Part shown: in pieces, positions 32,406-41,095 of the stretch
Numbering within the stretch: the stretch's first letter is position 1
Layout of the letters: each line of letters starts with the position of its first letter
Source: DASQMT01 sp963835735
Lineage (GTDB): Bacteria > Actinomycetota > Thermoleophilia > Solirubrobacterales > Solirubrobacteraceae
Assembly (NCBI GenBank): GCA_963835735.1
Contig: CAWIGP010000002.1
Span: 186,001-250,000 of the forward strand
Direction: 5' to 3'
DNA: 64,000 nt
Notes under the pieces: generated by a model
What the model was told of the DNA's origin: nothing
Seen by the model: the letters and a program-made list of their open reading frames with translations, nothing else
Databases searched by the model: none
Made by a program: the position numbers and the translations under genes

Positions 32406-33539
32406 GTGCTCCGCGCCCTCCTCGCCACCGCGCTCGCCGCGACCGTCCTCGCGGGGTGCGGTGACGACGAGCTCGGCGAGATCGCGCGGCCCGAACCGGC
32501 GACCGAGCAGGGCGATGCCCACAACTTCGACGTCGCGCGGATCGCCACGGGGCTCAACCGCCCGACCTGGGTCGGCGCCGCGCCCGGCGACCCCGGCGCG
32601 TTGTGGGTGCTCGAGCAGCCCGGCCGCGTCGTGCGGCTCGCCGGCGCGCAGAGGACCACGCTGCTCGACCTCTCGAGCCGGGTCCTGACCGGCGCCGAGC
32701 AGGGCCTGCTCGGGATCGCCTTCCACCCCGACTTCGCCACAGACCGGCGGCTGTACCTGCACTGGTCCGACCGCAAGGGCGACACCCGCGTGGCCGAGTT
32801 CCAGGCGGCGGACGACCTCGCGACCATCGACGCCCGTCCCTTGCGCGAGCTGCTCCACGTCGATCAGCCCGAGGAGAACCACAACGGCGGCCAGCTCGCG
32901 TTCGGACCCGACGGGCGCCTCTACCTCGGCCTGGGCGACGGCGGCGGCGCGTTCGACCCGCGCCGCACCGCCCAGGACCCGGACAACCTGCTCGGCAAGC
33001 TGATCGCCGCCGACATCGGACAGCGCACTCCCGAATGGAACGTCGTGCTCAGCGGCCTGCGCAACCCGTGGCGCTTCTGGTTCGACCCCGCGCTCGGCGA
33101 GGTCTGGATCGGCGACGTCGGCCAGGACGAGGTCGAGGAGGTCGATCGTGTGCTGCTCGAGTTCGACGAGCCGCCCAAGAACCTCGGCTGGAGCGCGTTC
33201 GAGGGCACCGATCGGATCGGCGGCCACGACCTCGCTCGCGGCGGCGAGCTCGTCTGGCCGGTGGCGCAGTACCGCCACGACGACGTCGACGGCTGCTCGA
33301 TCACCGGCGGCGTCGTGTATGGCGGCTCGCGGCTGCCGGGCCTCGTCCGCCGTTACGTCTACGGCGACTTCTGCGCCGGGGTGCTGTGGTCGCTGCGCGG
33401 CACGCCGAACGGCCGCGCGGGCGACGTCCGGCGCGAGCGGGCGACCGTGCCGCTGCTCACCCACATCGGCACCGACGCCGACGGCGAGCTGGTCCTCGCC
33501 TCCGGTAACGGCGATGTCTATCGCGCGGTCGCGCCCTGA
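32406..33539 (+). CDS. PQQ-dependent sugar dehydrogenase (GSDH/sorbosone dehydrogenase family) lipoprotein
   Basis: A 377-residue six-bladed beta-propeller. The N-terminus is a lipoprotein signal with lipobox LAGC at about residues 16-19, so it is anchored outside the membrane. Family motifs are GLNRPTWVGAAPG, GLLGIAFHPDF, ENHNGGQLAFGPDGRLYLGL (catalytic His), GLRNPWRFWFDP and YVYGDFCAGVLW. It probably oxidises an aldose outside the cell using PQQ or a related cofactor. Its 3' end overlaps the iron ABC ATPase gene by 22 bp tail-to-tail. Confidence 0.9.
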   Translation: MLRALLATALAATVLAGCGDDELGEIARPEPATEQGDAHNFDVARIATGLNRPTWVGAAPGDPGALWVLEQPGRVVRLAGAQRTTLLDLSSRVLTGAEQGLLGIAFHPDFATDRRLYLHWSDRKGDTRVAEFQAADDLATIDARPLRELLHVDQPEENHNGGQLAFGPDGRLYLGLGDGGGAFDPRRTAQDPDNLLGKLIAADIGQRTPEWNVVLSGLRNPWRFWFDPALGEVWIGDVGQDEVEEVDRVLLEFDEPPKNLGWSAFEGTDRIGGHDLARGGELVWPVAQYRHDDVDGCSITGGVVYGGSRLPGLVRRYVYGDFCAGVLWSLRGTPNGRAGDVRRERATVPLLTHIGTDADGELVLASGNGDVYRAVAP

Positions 33540-34567
33540 CCGACCGCTAGCGCGGTCACCGGTCCGTCGACCCACACTCGCACGTGGTCGCCGGGATGCC
33601 AGGCCGGGAACCCGAGCCGGCGGCTGCGCAGGCGCCGGCCGCTCGGCAGCTCGAGCTCCACGAGCTGGTCGTGCCCGTAGAACGAGCGCCCGACGACGAC
33701 GGCGGAGGCGTCGGCGTCGCGCGGCGAGCGGTGTCCGATCGCGACCGACTCGGGCCGGATGACGAGATCGACCGCGCCGCTGAGCCCGGTCGCGACGGCG
33801 AAGCGGCCGAGCTCGCACTCCGCGTAGCCGTCGCGCGCGGTCCCCGGCACGACGTCCGCGTCGCCGAGGAAAGCGGCGACCCACTGGCTCTGCGGCCGCT
33901 CGTAGACCTCCTCCGGCGTGCCGACCTGCTCGAGCCGGCCCTCGCGCAGCACCGCCACGGTGTCGGCGAGCGAGAGCGCCTCTGACTGGTCGTGCGTGAC
34001 CAGCAGCGTGCTCGTACCGGCCGCGCGGAGGATCGCGGCGACCTCCTCGCGCAGTCGCTCGCGCAGCCCGGCGTCGAGCGCGGAGAACGGCTCGTCGAGC
34101 AGCACTACCGCCGGATCGGCGGCCAGCGCCCGGGCGAGCGCGACGCGCTGGCGCTCGCCGCCGGACAGCTCGTGCGGGAAGTCGCGCGCGCGATCGGCGA
34201 GCCCGACCAGCTCGAGGCACTCTGCCGCCCGCTCGGCGCGCGTGGCCCCGAAGCCGACGTTGGCGGCGACGCTCAGGTGCGGGAACAGCGCGCCCTGCTG
34301 GAACACCATGCCGATCCGGCGCGCCTCGGGCTCGACCCAGGCGTCCGGCCCCGAGACCGGCCGGCCGTCGATCCGCACGCTGCCCGCGTCCGGCCGCTCG
34401 AACCCCGCGATCAGGCGCAGCAGTGTCGTCTTGCCCGAGCCGCTCGGGCCGAGCACGGCGAGAAACCCGCCGCGCTCGAGCGTGAGATCGACGCGGTCGA
34501 CCGCGCAGCGGTCGCCGAACGCGCGGACGAGGCCGGCGGCCTCGATCGCGGGCGGGACGGAGGTCAT
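33518..34567 (-). CDS. fbpC: Iron(III) ABC transporter ATP-binding protein
   Basis: The 349-residue ATPase has Walker A GPSGSGKTTLLRLIAG, Q-loop VFQQGALFPHL, signature LSGGERQRVALARALA, Walker B VVLLDEPFSALD and the His-switch VTHDQ, followed by a C-terminal TOBE-type regulatory domain (about 240-345) as in FbpC/PotA. It energises the permease at 35607. Its start faces the binding-protein gene across 29 bp that are almost filled by an iron-box palindrome, so both arms should respond to iron together. Confidence 0.92.
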   Translation of the reverse strand: MTSVPPAIEAAGLVRAFGDRCAVDRVDLTLERGGFLAVLGPSGSGKTTLLRLIAGFERPDAGSVRIDGRPVSGPDAWVEPEARRIGMVFQQGALFPHLSVAANVGFGATRAERAAECLELVGLADRARDFPHELSGGERQRVALARALAADPAVVLLDEPFSALDAGLRERLREEVAAILRAAGTSTLLVTHDQSEALSLADTVAVLREGRLEQVGTPEEVYERPQSQWVAAFLGDADVVPGTARDGYAECELGRFAVATGLSGAVDLVIRPESVAIGHRSPRDADASAVVVGRSFYGHDQLVELELPSGRRLRSRRLGFPAWHPGDHVRVWVDGPVTALAVGQGATAR

Positions 34568-34575
34568 CGCGTGAG

Positions 34576-34589
34576 TTAGGCTAGCCTAA
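34576..34589. promoter_or_regulatory. DtxR/IdeR-type iron box with two overlapping -10 elements
   Basis: TTAGGCTAGCCTAA is a perfect 14-bp palindrome matching the DtxR/IdeR operator core TTAGGNTAGNCTAA, followed by CC as in the longer consensus. Inside it, TAGCCT occurs on both strands, 9 nt before ATG 34597 and 10 nt before ATG 34567, so the same palindrome holds both presumed -10 hexamers. Iron-loaded repressor would block both directions. Confidence 0.85.
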
Positions 34590-34596
34590 CCGACCT

Positions 34597-35616
34597 ATGC
34601 TGACCGCCCTCGTCCGCCGCCGCGGCCGCACGCTGATCGGCGCCGCCGTGCTCCTGGCCGTCCTGCTCGGCGCCGCCGTGTTCGCGTTCGGCGGCTCGCC
34701 CGACGTAGTCGTGTACAACGGCCGCTCGCAGTATGGCGACGAGGCCGTCTTCACCGCGTGGGAGGAGGAGTCGGGGAAGCAGCTCGAGCTGCGGGGCGGG
34801 ACCGCGCCGGAGCTGTTCGAGCGCCTGCGCAGCGAGGGCGGCGAGACGCCCGCGGACCTACTCGTGACGACCGACCTGGCGAACCTCTGGCGCGCGAAGC
34901 AGGCGGGGCTGCTGGAACCGGTCACGACCCCGGTGCTCGAGCGCCAGGTGCCCGCGCAGTGGCGCGACCCCGACGGTGCGTGGTGGGGCCTGAGCCTGCG
35001 GATCCGTACGCCGATGCGCAATACGAGCGTGCCCGAGGACGCGGTGCGCAGCTACCAGGACCTCGGCGACCCGCGCTGGAAGGGCAAGCTCTGCCTGCGC
35101 ACGTCGAACAACGAGTACAACCAGTCGCTCGTCGCCGACATGCTCGCCAAGCGCGGTCCGGAGAAGACCCGCGCGCTGCTGGAGTCGTGGATGGCGAACG
35201 ACCCGCAGATCGTCGGCTCCGACGTCGACGTGCTCGACGCGATCGCCGCCGGCCGCTGCCAGGTGGGTCTCACCAACCACTACTACCTTGCGCGCGAGCT
35301 CGCGGACGATCCGGACTTCCCGGTCGCGCCGGCCTGGCCCGACCAGGACGGCGCCGGCGCGCACACCAACCTGTCGGGCGTCGGGCTCGTGCAGGGCTCC
35401 GACCACCGGGAGGACGCCGTGGCGCTGATGGAGCACCTGACCTCGCCCGCCGCGCAGCGCGAGATCGTCAAGAACGGCGAGTTCGCGGTCGAGGTGCCGC
35501 CCGCCGAGCACATCCGCGACTGGGCGGACGTCGAGCTGGACCCGATCGACGTGGAGCGCGCCGGCGCGCTGCTGCCCGATGCGGTGGCGCTGATGCAGGA
35601 GGTCGGGTGGCAGTAG
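34597..35616 (+). CDS. fbpA: Iron(III) ABC transporter substrate-binding protein
   Basis: A 339-residue extracytoplasmic binding protein with an N-terminal membrane anchor (residues about 11-31) and no lipobox Cys. The mature protein begins VVVYNGRSQYGDEAVFTAWE, and contains SNNEYNQSLVADML and LTNHYYLARE, where paired tyrosines are the usual Fe3+ ligands of the FbpA/FutA family. It is co-directional and overlapping with the permease gene. Iron-box control is described separately. Confidence 0.93.
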   Translation: MLTALVRRRGRTLIGAAVLLAVLLGAAVFAFGGSPDVVVYNGRSQYGDEAVFTAWEEESGKQLELRGGTAPELFERLRSEGGETPADLLVTTDLANLWRAKQAGLLEPVTTPVLERQVPAQWRDPDGAWWGLSLRIRTPMRNTSVPEDAVRSYQDLGDPRWKGKLCLRTSNNEYNQSLVADMLAKRGPEKTRALLESWMANDPQIVGSDVDVLDAIAAGRCQVGLTNHYYLARELADDPDFPVAPAWPDQDGAGAHTNLSGVGLVQGSDHREDAVALMEHLTSPAAQREIVKNGEFAVEVPPAEHIRDWADVELDPIDVERAGALLPDAVALMQEVGWQ

Positions 35617-37256
35617 CGGCGCCGGCGGCCGCGCACGCGCCGCGGCCGGCGTCGTGGCCGGTCGTCGGCGTGCTGGTGGCGCTGATCGTCGCCGGGCCGC
35701 TGCTCGTCCTGCCCGCATCGTTCGTCACCGATCCCGGCGCGTTCGACCAGATCGCCGGCGATCTGCTGCCCGAGGCGCTGCGCGCGAGCGCGGTGCTCGC
35801 GCTCGGCGTCGGCGCCGGCACGCTGCTGCTCGGCGGCGGGCTGGCCGCGCTCATCTCCTTCTACGACTTCCCCGGCCGGCGCTGGCTCGACTGGGCGCTC
35901 GTGCTGCCGCTGGCGATGCCCGCGTACGTGCTCGTGTTCGTGCTGCTCGGGCAGTACGACGCCGACGGCTGGCTGCAGCGCGCGGCGCACGACGTGCTCG
36001 GCGTCCAGCTGCCGGAGGTGCGCTCGACGGGCGGCGCGATCGCGGTGCTCACGCTCGTGCTGTACCCGTACGTGTACGTGCTCGGCCGCGCCGCGTTCCT
36101 CGAGCAGTCGCGCGACACGTTCGAGGCCGCGCGCAGCCTCGGGCTGAGCCACGCGCGGGCGATCCGGCGGCTCGCGCTGCCGCTCGCGCGGCCGGCGCTC
36201 GCGGCCGGCGTGGCGCTCGCTGTGATGGAGGCGCTGGCGGACTTCGGCGCGGTCAATCTCCTCAACTACCGCGCGATGACCGACGCGATCTACCGCGTCT
36301 GGTACGGCGCGTTCGACCAGGCGGCGGCGCTGCAGCTCGCGACGATCCTGGTTTCGCTGACCGTCGGACTCGTGTTGCTGGAGCGGATGCTCCGCGGTCG
36401 CGCGCGCTACCACGGCGCGCTCGCGCGCGGCGAGGCGGTCGTCCCGCGGCGGCTGCGCGGCCCGGCGGCGTGGCTGGCCGCGGCCGTGCCGGTGGCGCTG
36501 CTCGCCGTCGTGCTGGTCGGGCCGCTGGTCCAGCTCGCCGTGTGGTCCGTGCAGTCGCTGGGCGAGGGAGCCACCGGCGCCGACCTTGCCCAGGCCGCGC
36601 TCACCAGCCTCGGCCTGGCCGTGGTCGCGGCGCTGGTCGCGGTCGCGGCGGCCACCGTGGTCGTCTATGGCAAGCGCACGCAGCCGTCGCGCATCGGCGG
36701 CGCCACGGCGCGGCTGCAGACGCTCGGCTACGCGGTGCCCGGGACGGTGGTCGCCGTCGCGGTGTACGTCCCGCTCGCCTGGCTCGACCGCCGGATCGAC
36801 GGCGCGTTCGACACCGGGCTGCTGCTGACCGGCACCGCGGTCGGGCTCGTGCTGGCCTACCTGGTGCGCTTCCAGGCGCTCGCGTACTTCGCGGTCGAGT
36901 CGCGCATGACGCGGCTGGATCCGGCGCTCGACGACGCCGCGCACAGCCTCGGCGCCGACCGCAACCGGGTGCTGTCCGACGTCCACCTGCCGCTGCTGTG
37001 GCCGGGCATCGTCACCGCGGCGCTGCTCGTGTTCGTCGAGGTGATGAAGGAGCTGCCGGCGACCGCGCTGCTGCGGCCGCTCGGCAACGACACGCTCGCG
37101 ATCGCCGTCTGGGAGGCGACGAAGGACTCGCGCTTCGACACGGCGGCGCTGCCGGCGCTGCTGATCGTGCTCATCGGCCTCGTGCCGGTCGTGGCGATGA
37201 TGCGCATCTCGCGCCGGGGCGCGGTACTCGAGGACGGCGCGGTCCTGGCACGCTGA
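35607..37256 (+). CDS. fbpB: Iron(III) ABC transporter permease (two fused membrane domains)
   Basis: A 549-residue permease with about twelve helices in two halves, each bearing an EAA-type cytoplasmic loop: FEAARSLGLSHARAIRRLALP (about 172-192) and DDAAHSLGADRNRVLSDVHLP (near 440). This fused layout is typical of FbpB/SfuB. GTG 35607 overlaps the end of the binding-protein gene by 10 nt, with AGGAGG just upstream. It pairs with the ATPase across the divergent promoter. Confidence 0.93.
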   Translation: MAVAAPAAAHAPRPASWPVVGVLVALIVAGPLLVLPASFVTDPGAFDQIAGDLLPEALRASAVLALGVGAGTLLLGGGLAALISFYDFPGRRWLDWALVLPLAMPAYVLVFVLLGQYDADGWLQRAAHDVLGVQLPEVRSTGGAIAVLTLVLYPYVYVLGRAAFLEQSRDTFEAARSLGLSHARAIRRLALPLARPALAAGVALAVMEALADFGAVNLLNYRAMTDAIYRVWYGAFDQAAALQLATILVSLTVGLVLLERMLRGRARYHGALARGEAVVPRRLRGPAAWLAAAVPVALLAVVLVGPLVQLAVWSVQSLGEGATGADLAQAALTSLGLAVVAALVAVAAATVVVYGKRTQPSRIGGATARLQTLGYAVPGTVVAVAVYVPLAWLDRRIDGAFDTGLLLTGTAVGLVLAYLVRFQALAYFAVESRMTRLDPALDDAAHSLGADRNRVLSDVHLPLLWPGIVTAALLVFVEVMKELPATALLRPLGNDTLAIAVWEATKDSRFDTAALPALLIVLIGLVPVVAMMRISRRGAVLEDGAVLAR

Positions 37257-37260
37257 AGTT

Positions 37261-37298
37261 GCATAGTCATAGTCTGTCTAGTAGGCTTATGACTATGC
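37261..37298. promoter_or_regulatory. Palindromic PadR operator over the padR-drrAB promoter
   Basis: Perfect 11-bp inverted arms GCATAGTCATA (37261-37271) and TATGACTATGC (37288-37298) flank 16 bp containing a TAGGCT hexamer (its last T shared with the right arm) that ends 6 nt before ATG 37295. The right arm overlaps the start codon itself, so binding would shut promoter and translation start. Autoregulation by the PadR protein is the obvious reading. Confidence 0.8.
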
Positions 37299-37903
37299 CT
37301 CCGCAGCGCTCACTGCTCGGCTTGATCGTGCTCACGACGCTGTTCGAGGGCCCGATGCACACCTACCGCATGCAGAAGCTCATCGAGCAGCGCGGCAAGG
37401 ACCGCGTGGTCAACGTGCGCGCCCGCGCGAGCCTCTATCAGGCAATCGATCGGCTCGTGCGCCTCGGGCTCGTCGAGGTGCACGAGACGGTGCGCGGCGA
37501 GGCGCGTCCCGACCGCACCGTGTACGCGATCACCGACGCCGGCCGCACGACGGCCGAGGAGTGGCTGCGCGAGATGCTGAGCGCGACGTCCGGCGAATAC
37601 CCGGAGTTCATCGCCGCGGTCTCGGTGATGATGGTGCTCGCGCCCGACGACGCGCGCTCGCAGCTCGAGCTGCGAGCGGAGCGGCTCGAGGCCGCGCTCG
37701 CCGACACCGAGTCGGAGATGGCCAGTGTGCCGGATCTCCCGCGGCTGTTCCTGCTCGAGGAGGAGTACCGGCGAGCGGTCCTGGAGACCGAGCTCGCCTG
37801 GGTCCGCGGCGTGATCGCGGATCTACGCGAGGGACGGCTGACCTGGAGCGAGGAGATGCAGCGCGAGCTCGCCGCCAAGTTCAACCCTCCGGAGGACGAT
37901 TAG
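37295..37903 (+). CDS. PadR-family transcriptional repressor
   Basis: A 202-residue PadR protein: N-terminal winged helix (QRSLLGLIVLTTLFEGPMHTYRM, SLYQAIDRLVRLGLVEVHE, RTVYAITDAGRTTAEEWL) and a C-terminal helical dimerisation domain (about 95-195). The second of two ATGs (37289 and 37295) is preferred because it sits 6 nt after TAGGCT. Its TAG stop abuts the ATG of the ABC ATPase, so it heads a padR-drrA-drrB operon. Such regulators respond to drugs exported by the operon. Confidence 0.9.
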   Translation: MPPQRSLLGLIVLTTLFEGPMHTYRMQKLIEQRGKDRVVNVRARASLYQAIDRLVRLGLVEVHETVRGEARPDRTVYAITDAGRTTAEEWLREMLSATSGEYPEFIAAVSVMMVLAPDDARSQLELRAERLEAALADTESEMASVPDLPRLFLLEEEYRRAVLETELAWVRGVIADLREGRLTWSEEMQRELAAKFNPPEDD

Positions 37904-38845
37904 ATGCCACCGACGATCGAGGCACGCGGCCTCGAGAAGCGCTACGGCCGCACCCGCGCGCTCGACGGGCTCGACCTGCTCGCCGACGCGGGCCAGGTGG
38001 TCGCCGTGCTCGGGCCCAACGGCGCCGGCAAGACGACGTTCGTCCGCGCGGTCGCCACGCTGCTCCGGCTCGACGCCGGGACGCTGCTGGTCGCGGGTCA
38101 CGACGTGCGCCGCGAGCCCGACGCGGTTCGCCGATCGATCGGACTCGCCGGGCAGTTCGCCGCGGTCGAGCCCGCGATGACCGGGCGCGAGAACCTCGAG
38201 CTGGTCGCCCGCCTGTTCGGGCTCGACCGCCGCGCCGCCCGCAGCGCCACCGCATCGGTGCTCGAGCAGCTCGGCCTCGTCGAGGACGCCGACCGGCTCG
38301 TGCGCACCTACTCCGGCGGCATGCGCCGCAAGCTCGACCTCGGCGCGAGCCTCGTCGGCGCGCCGCGGCTGCTCCTGCTCGACGAGCCCACCACCGGGCT
38401 GGACCCGCGCAGCCGCAGCGAGCTGTGGGAGGCGATCCGCGCGCTCGTCGAGGCCGGCACCGACGTGCTGCTCACCACCCAGTACCTGGACGAGGCCGAC
38501 CAACTCGCGAGCCAGATCGTGATCGTCGACCACGGGCGCGCGGTCGCCTCCGGCACGCCGGACGAGCTCAAGCGCCGGATCGGCGGCCAGGTGATCGAGG
38601 TGCACGCGCGCCGGAGCGACGACCTGCCGGCGGTCGCGGAGGCGCTCGGGCGGCTGGACGGCGGCGCGCTGCGGGTCGACGAGGCGACGCGCCGCGTCAG
38701 CGTCGGCGCGGACCTCGCGGGCGCCCGGCTCGTCGCCGCGCTGGAGTCGGTCCAGTCCGCCGGCGTCGAGCTCGAGGACGTCGCGGTGCGCCAGCCGAAC
38801 CTCGACGAGGTGTTCCTCGCCCTCACGAAAGGACCGAACTCATGA
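37904..38845 (+). CDS. DrrA-like drug-export ABC ATPase
   Basis: A 313-residue ATPase: Walker A GPNGAGKTTFVRA, Q-loop GLAGQFAAVEPAMTGREN, signature YSGGMRRKLDLGASL, Walker B LLLLDEPTTGLDPRSR, and the C-terminal extension PNLDEVFLALT typical of the DrrA/daunorubicin-resistance family. It begins directly after the padR stop and overlaps the permease gene (ATGA). Substrate is probably a hydrophobic drug or lipid. Confidence 0.92.
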   Translation: MPPTIEARGLEKRYGRTRALDGLDLLADAGQVVAVLGPNGAGKTTFVRAVATLLRLDAGTLLVAGHDVRREPDAVRRSIGLAGQFAAVEPAMTGRENLELVARLFGLDRRAARSATASVLEQLGLVEDADRLVRTYSGGMRRKLDLGASLVGAPRLLLLDEPTTGLDPRSRSELWEAIRALVEAGTDVLLTTQYLDEADQLASQIVIVDHGRAVASGTPDELKRRIGGQVIEVHARRSDDLPAVAEALGRLDGGALRVDEATRRVSVGADLAGARLVAALESVQSAGVELEDVAVRQPNLDEVFLALTKGPNS

Positions 38846-39579
38846 CCGCGACGCTCCTCGTCAGCCGCCGCGCGCTGCTGCGCTTCCTGCGCACGCCGCA
38901 GCTGATCGTGGTCGGCACGCTGCAGATGGCCGGCTTCATGCTCGTCTACCGGTACGTCTTCGGCGGCGCGATCGACAGCGGCGGGATCGAGTACGTCGAC
39001 TACCTGATCCCGGGCTTCATCACCACCGGCGTGCTGTTCACCGGCATCGGCGCCTCCGTGGCGATGGCGGAGGACCTCCAGCAAGGGCTCGTCGACCGGC
39101 TGCGCTCGCTGCCGATACCGCGCAGCTCGGTGCTCGCGGGCCGGGCGATGGCCGACACCGTGATCCTGGTCTGGCTGCTCGGCTTCTCCGTCGCGGTCGG
39201 CTTCGCGGTCGGCTTTCGCCTGCACGGCTCGGTGGCGGATGGGATCGTCGCGTTCGGGCTCGTCGTGCTGTTCGGCTACGTGTTCGAGTGGGTGTTCATC
39301 GCGGTCGGGCTGTTCGCCGGCAACCCGCAGGCGGCGCAGGGCATGGGCCTGCTCGTGTTCCCGCTGACGTTCCTCTCGAGCGCGTACGTCCCGGTCGACT
39401 CGATGCCCGGCGTGCTGCAGGCGTTCGCCGAGCACCAGCCGATCACCTACATGGTCGACGCGGTCCGCCAGCTCACGCTCGGGCAGTCGCCCGATGCGCT
39501 GCCCGGCGCGCTGCTGTGGTCGGCGGCGATCCTCGCGGTGTGCGTGCCGGTCGCGGTCGCGCGCTATCGCCAGGGCTAG
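38842..39579 (+). CDS. DrrB-like ABC-2 type permease
   Basis: A 245-residue integral membrane protein of the ABC-2 family with six predicted helices. The stretch DYLIPGFITTGVLFTGIGAS and the motif LVDRLRSLPIPRSSVLAGR are typical of DrrB permeases. ATG 38842 overlaps the ATPase stop. It is the last gene of the padR operon and converges on the FAD oxidase gene. Confidence 0.9.
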   Translation: MTATLLVSRRALLRFLRTPQLIVVGTLQMAGFMLVYRYVFGGAIDSGGIEYVDYLIPGFITTGVLFTGIGASVAMAEDLQQGLVDRLRSLPIPRSSVLAGRAMADTVILVWLLGFSVAVGFAVGFRLHGSVADGIVAFGLVVLFGYVFEWVFIAVGLFAGNPQAAQGMGLLVFPLTFLSSAYVPVDSMPGVLQAFAEHQPITYMVDAVRQLTLGQSPDALPGALLWSAAILAVCVPVAVARYRQG

Positions 39580-39588
39580 CGCGGGCGC

Positions 39589-40992
39589 TCAGGGCTCGAT
39601 GTTCTGGTTGAGCCTGAAGAAGTTGGTCGGGTCGTAGGCGCGCTTGAGCTCGACCAAGCGCTCGTAGCTTCGCGCGCCATAGGCCTGGCGCACCCGGTTG
39701 GGGCCCTCTTCGCCGAGGAAGTTCACGTACACGCGCCCTCCGGCGTGCGGCTGCATCGCGTCGAAGAAGTTCCGCGCCCAGGCGATGTGGCGTTCTGCGT
39801 CCGGATCGTCCTCGGTCCAGACCGCGTTTATGGCGACGTTGTGGGCGGTATCGCGCTGGCTGAAGGCCGTCTCGTCCTCACCCACGCGGGCCAGCGCCCC
39901 GCCGAGCTGGAGGACGATGCAGTAGGACTTGGGCGAGGTTTGCACTGATGCGTGCTCGACGAGCGTCGCGATCGCATCATCGGTGAGCGGCGGCAGCTCG
40001 ACCGACTTCCAGTAGCGGTGCCAGCCGTGCGGCACAAGGCCGTCGAAAATCGACTGCAAGGCCGTGTAGGGCTTCGGCTCGAGCAGGTCGGCGATCGGGC
40101 GGCCGAACTGCTTGAGCGGGCGGACGACCTCGGCGCCCTCGTCCGGAGATCCCGCGTAACAGGCGCCCACCCACACGATCGGCTTGCCGTGCACCTCCTC
40201 AGGCAGGAGGGGGAGCGGCGGCGCCACCGTCAGCTCGAAGATCGTGGTCAGCTCGTCCGGGGCCGCAGCGATGAACTCGCGGTAGAAACGCAGGACCTCC
40301 GGCGCGTTCTCCAGGAGGTGGAAGACTTGTCCCGCGAGGACGATCGGGCCGACGGGGTGAAGCTGGTACTCGAACGAGGTGACGATGCCGAAGTTGCCGC
40401 CGCCGCCGCGGATCGCCCAGAAGAGATCGGGATTTTCCTCCTCGCTCGCAGTCACGAGCTCGCCGTCCGCGGTCACTACGTCCGCGGAGAGGAGGTTGTC
40501 GACCGTGGCGCCGTGCTTTCGCATCAGCCAGCCGATCCCCCCGCCGAGCGTCAGGCCCGCGATCCCGGTGTGGGTGACGATCCCGCCGACCGTCGCCAGC
40601 CCGTGAAGCTGCGTCTCGCGGTCGAGCTCGCCCCAGAGCACGCCGGCCTCGGCGCGCGCGGTCCGCGTCGCCGGATCGACTCGGATTCCCTTCATCGGCG
40701 AGAGGTCGATCACGAGCCCGCCGTCGCAGAGCGCATGGCCGCCGACGCCGTGGCCGCCGGAGCGCACGGCGACCAGCAGATCACGCTCGCGCGCGAAGCG
40801 GACCGCGGCGACGACGTCGGCGACGCCGGTGCAGCGGGCGATGCAGGCCGGGCGGCGGTCGATCGCGCCGTTCCAGATCGAGCGGGCCTCGTCGTAGCCT
40901 TCGTCCTCGGGGCCGAACACCGGGCCTTGGACGGAGGTGCGTAGATGCTCATCGTCGGTGGCCGTCGCCACCGGTGCCGTCTCGGTAGCCAT
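39589..40992 (-). CDS. FAD-linked oxidase with berberine-bridge-type C-terminus
   Basis: A 467-residue flavoenzyme of the PCMH/BBE type. The FAD_binding_4 domain shows RSGGHGVGGHAL, whose first His is the usual covalent FAD site, GLTLGGGIGWLMRKHG and GGGGNFGIVTSFEY; the C-terminus YVNFLGEEG plus YDPTNFFRLNQNI is the BBE module. The second covalent residue of bicovalent members (a Cys before the VGGGG loop) is absent here (THTGIAGLTLGGG), so attachment is probably by His only. It is divergent from an HxlR regulator. Substrate is unknown. Confidence 0.9.
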   Translation of the reverse strand: MATETAPVATATDDEHLRTSVQGPVFGPEDEGYDEARSIWNGAIDRRPACIARCTGVADVVAAVRFARERDLLVAVRSGGHGVGGHALCDGGLVIDLSPMKGIRVDPATRTARAEAGVLWGELDRETQLHGLATVGGIVTHTGIAGLTLGGGIGWLMRKHGATVDNLLSADVVTADGELVTASEEENPDLFWAIRGGGGNFGIVTSFEYQLHPVGPIVLAGQVFHLLENAPEVLRFYREFIAAAPDELTTIFELTVAPPLPLLPEEVHGKPIVWVGACYAGSPDEGAEVVRPLKQFGRPIADLLEPKPYTALQSIFDGLVPHGWHRYWKSVELPPLTDDAIATLVEHASVQTSPKSYCIVLQLGGALARVGEDETAFSQRDTAHNVAINAVWTEDDPDAERHIAWARNFFDAMQPHAGGRVYVNFLGEEGPNRVRQAYGARSYERLVELKRAYDPTNFFRLNQNIEP

Positions 40993-41034
40993 GCGACGAC
41001 GGTACGCGGGTGCGTCGCACCGACTAGCCCGAAT

Positions 41035-41063
41035 TTCGAACCAAGTGGTTCGAATTCCGAACC
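41035..41063. promoter_or_regulatory. Operator candidate with three TTCGAA/CGAACC half-sites
   Basis: TTCGAACCA-AG-TGGTTCGAA (41035-41054) is a perfect 9-bp inverted repeat. Its right arm also pairs with a third half-site, GGTTCG-N5-CGAACC, ending at 41063. It lies in the middle of the divergent oxidase/hxlR intergenic region, so it is the likely HxlR binding site. Confidence 0.65.
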
Positions 41064-41080
41064 TAGCGCCAATCCGAGGC

Positions 41081-41086
41081 TAGCAT
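41081..41086 (+). promoter_or_regulatory. Putative -10 of the hxlR-type gene
   Basis: TAGCAT ends 9 nt before ATG 41096. A GGAG (41091-41094) also lies just 1 nt from the ATG, too close for a good Shine-Dalgarno. Confidence 0.4.
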
Positions 41087-41095
41087 TCCTGGAGC

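Noticed and set aside
41048..41063. tRNA T-arm-like sequence GGTTCGAATTCC
   Set aside because: No acceptor stem, D-arm or anticodon arm surrounds it; it is part of an inverted-repeat operator candidate.
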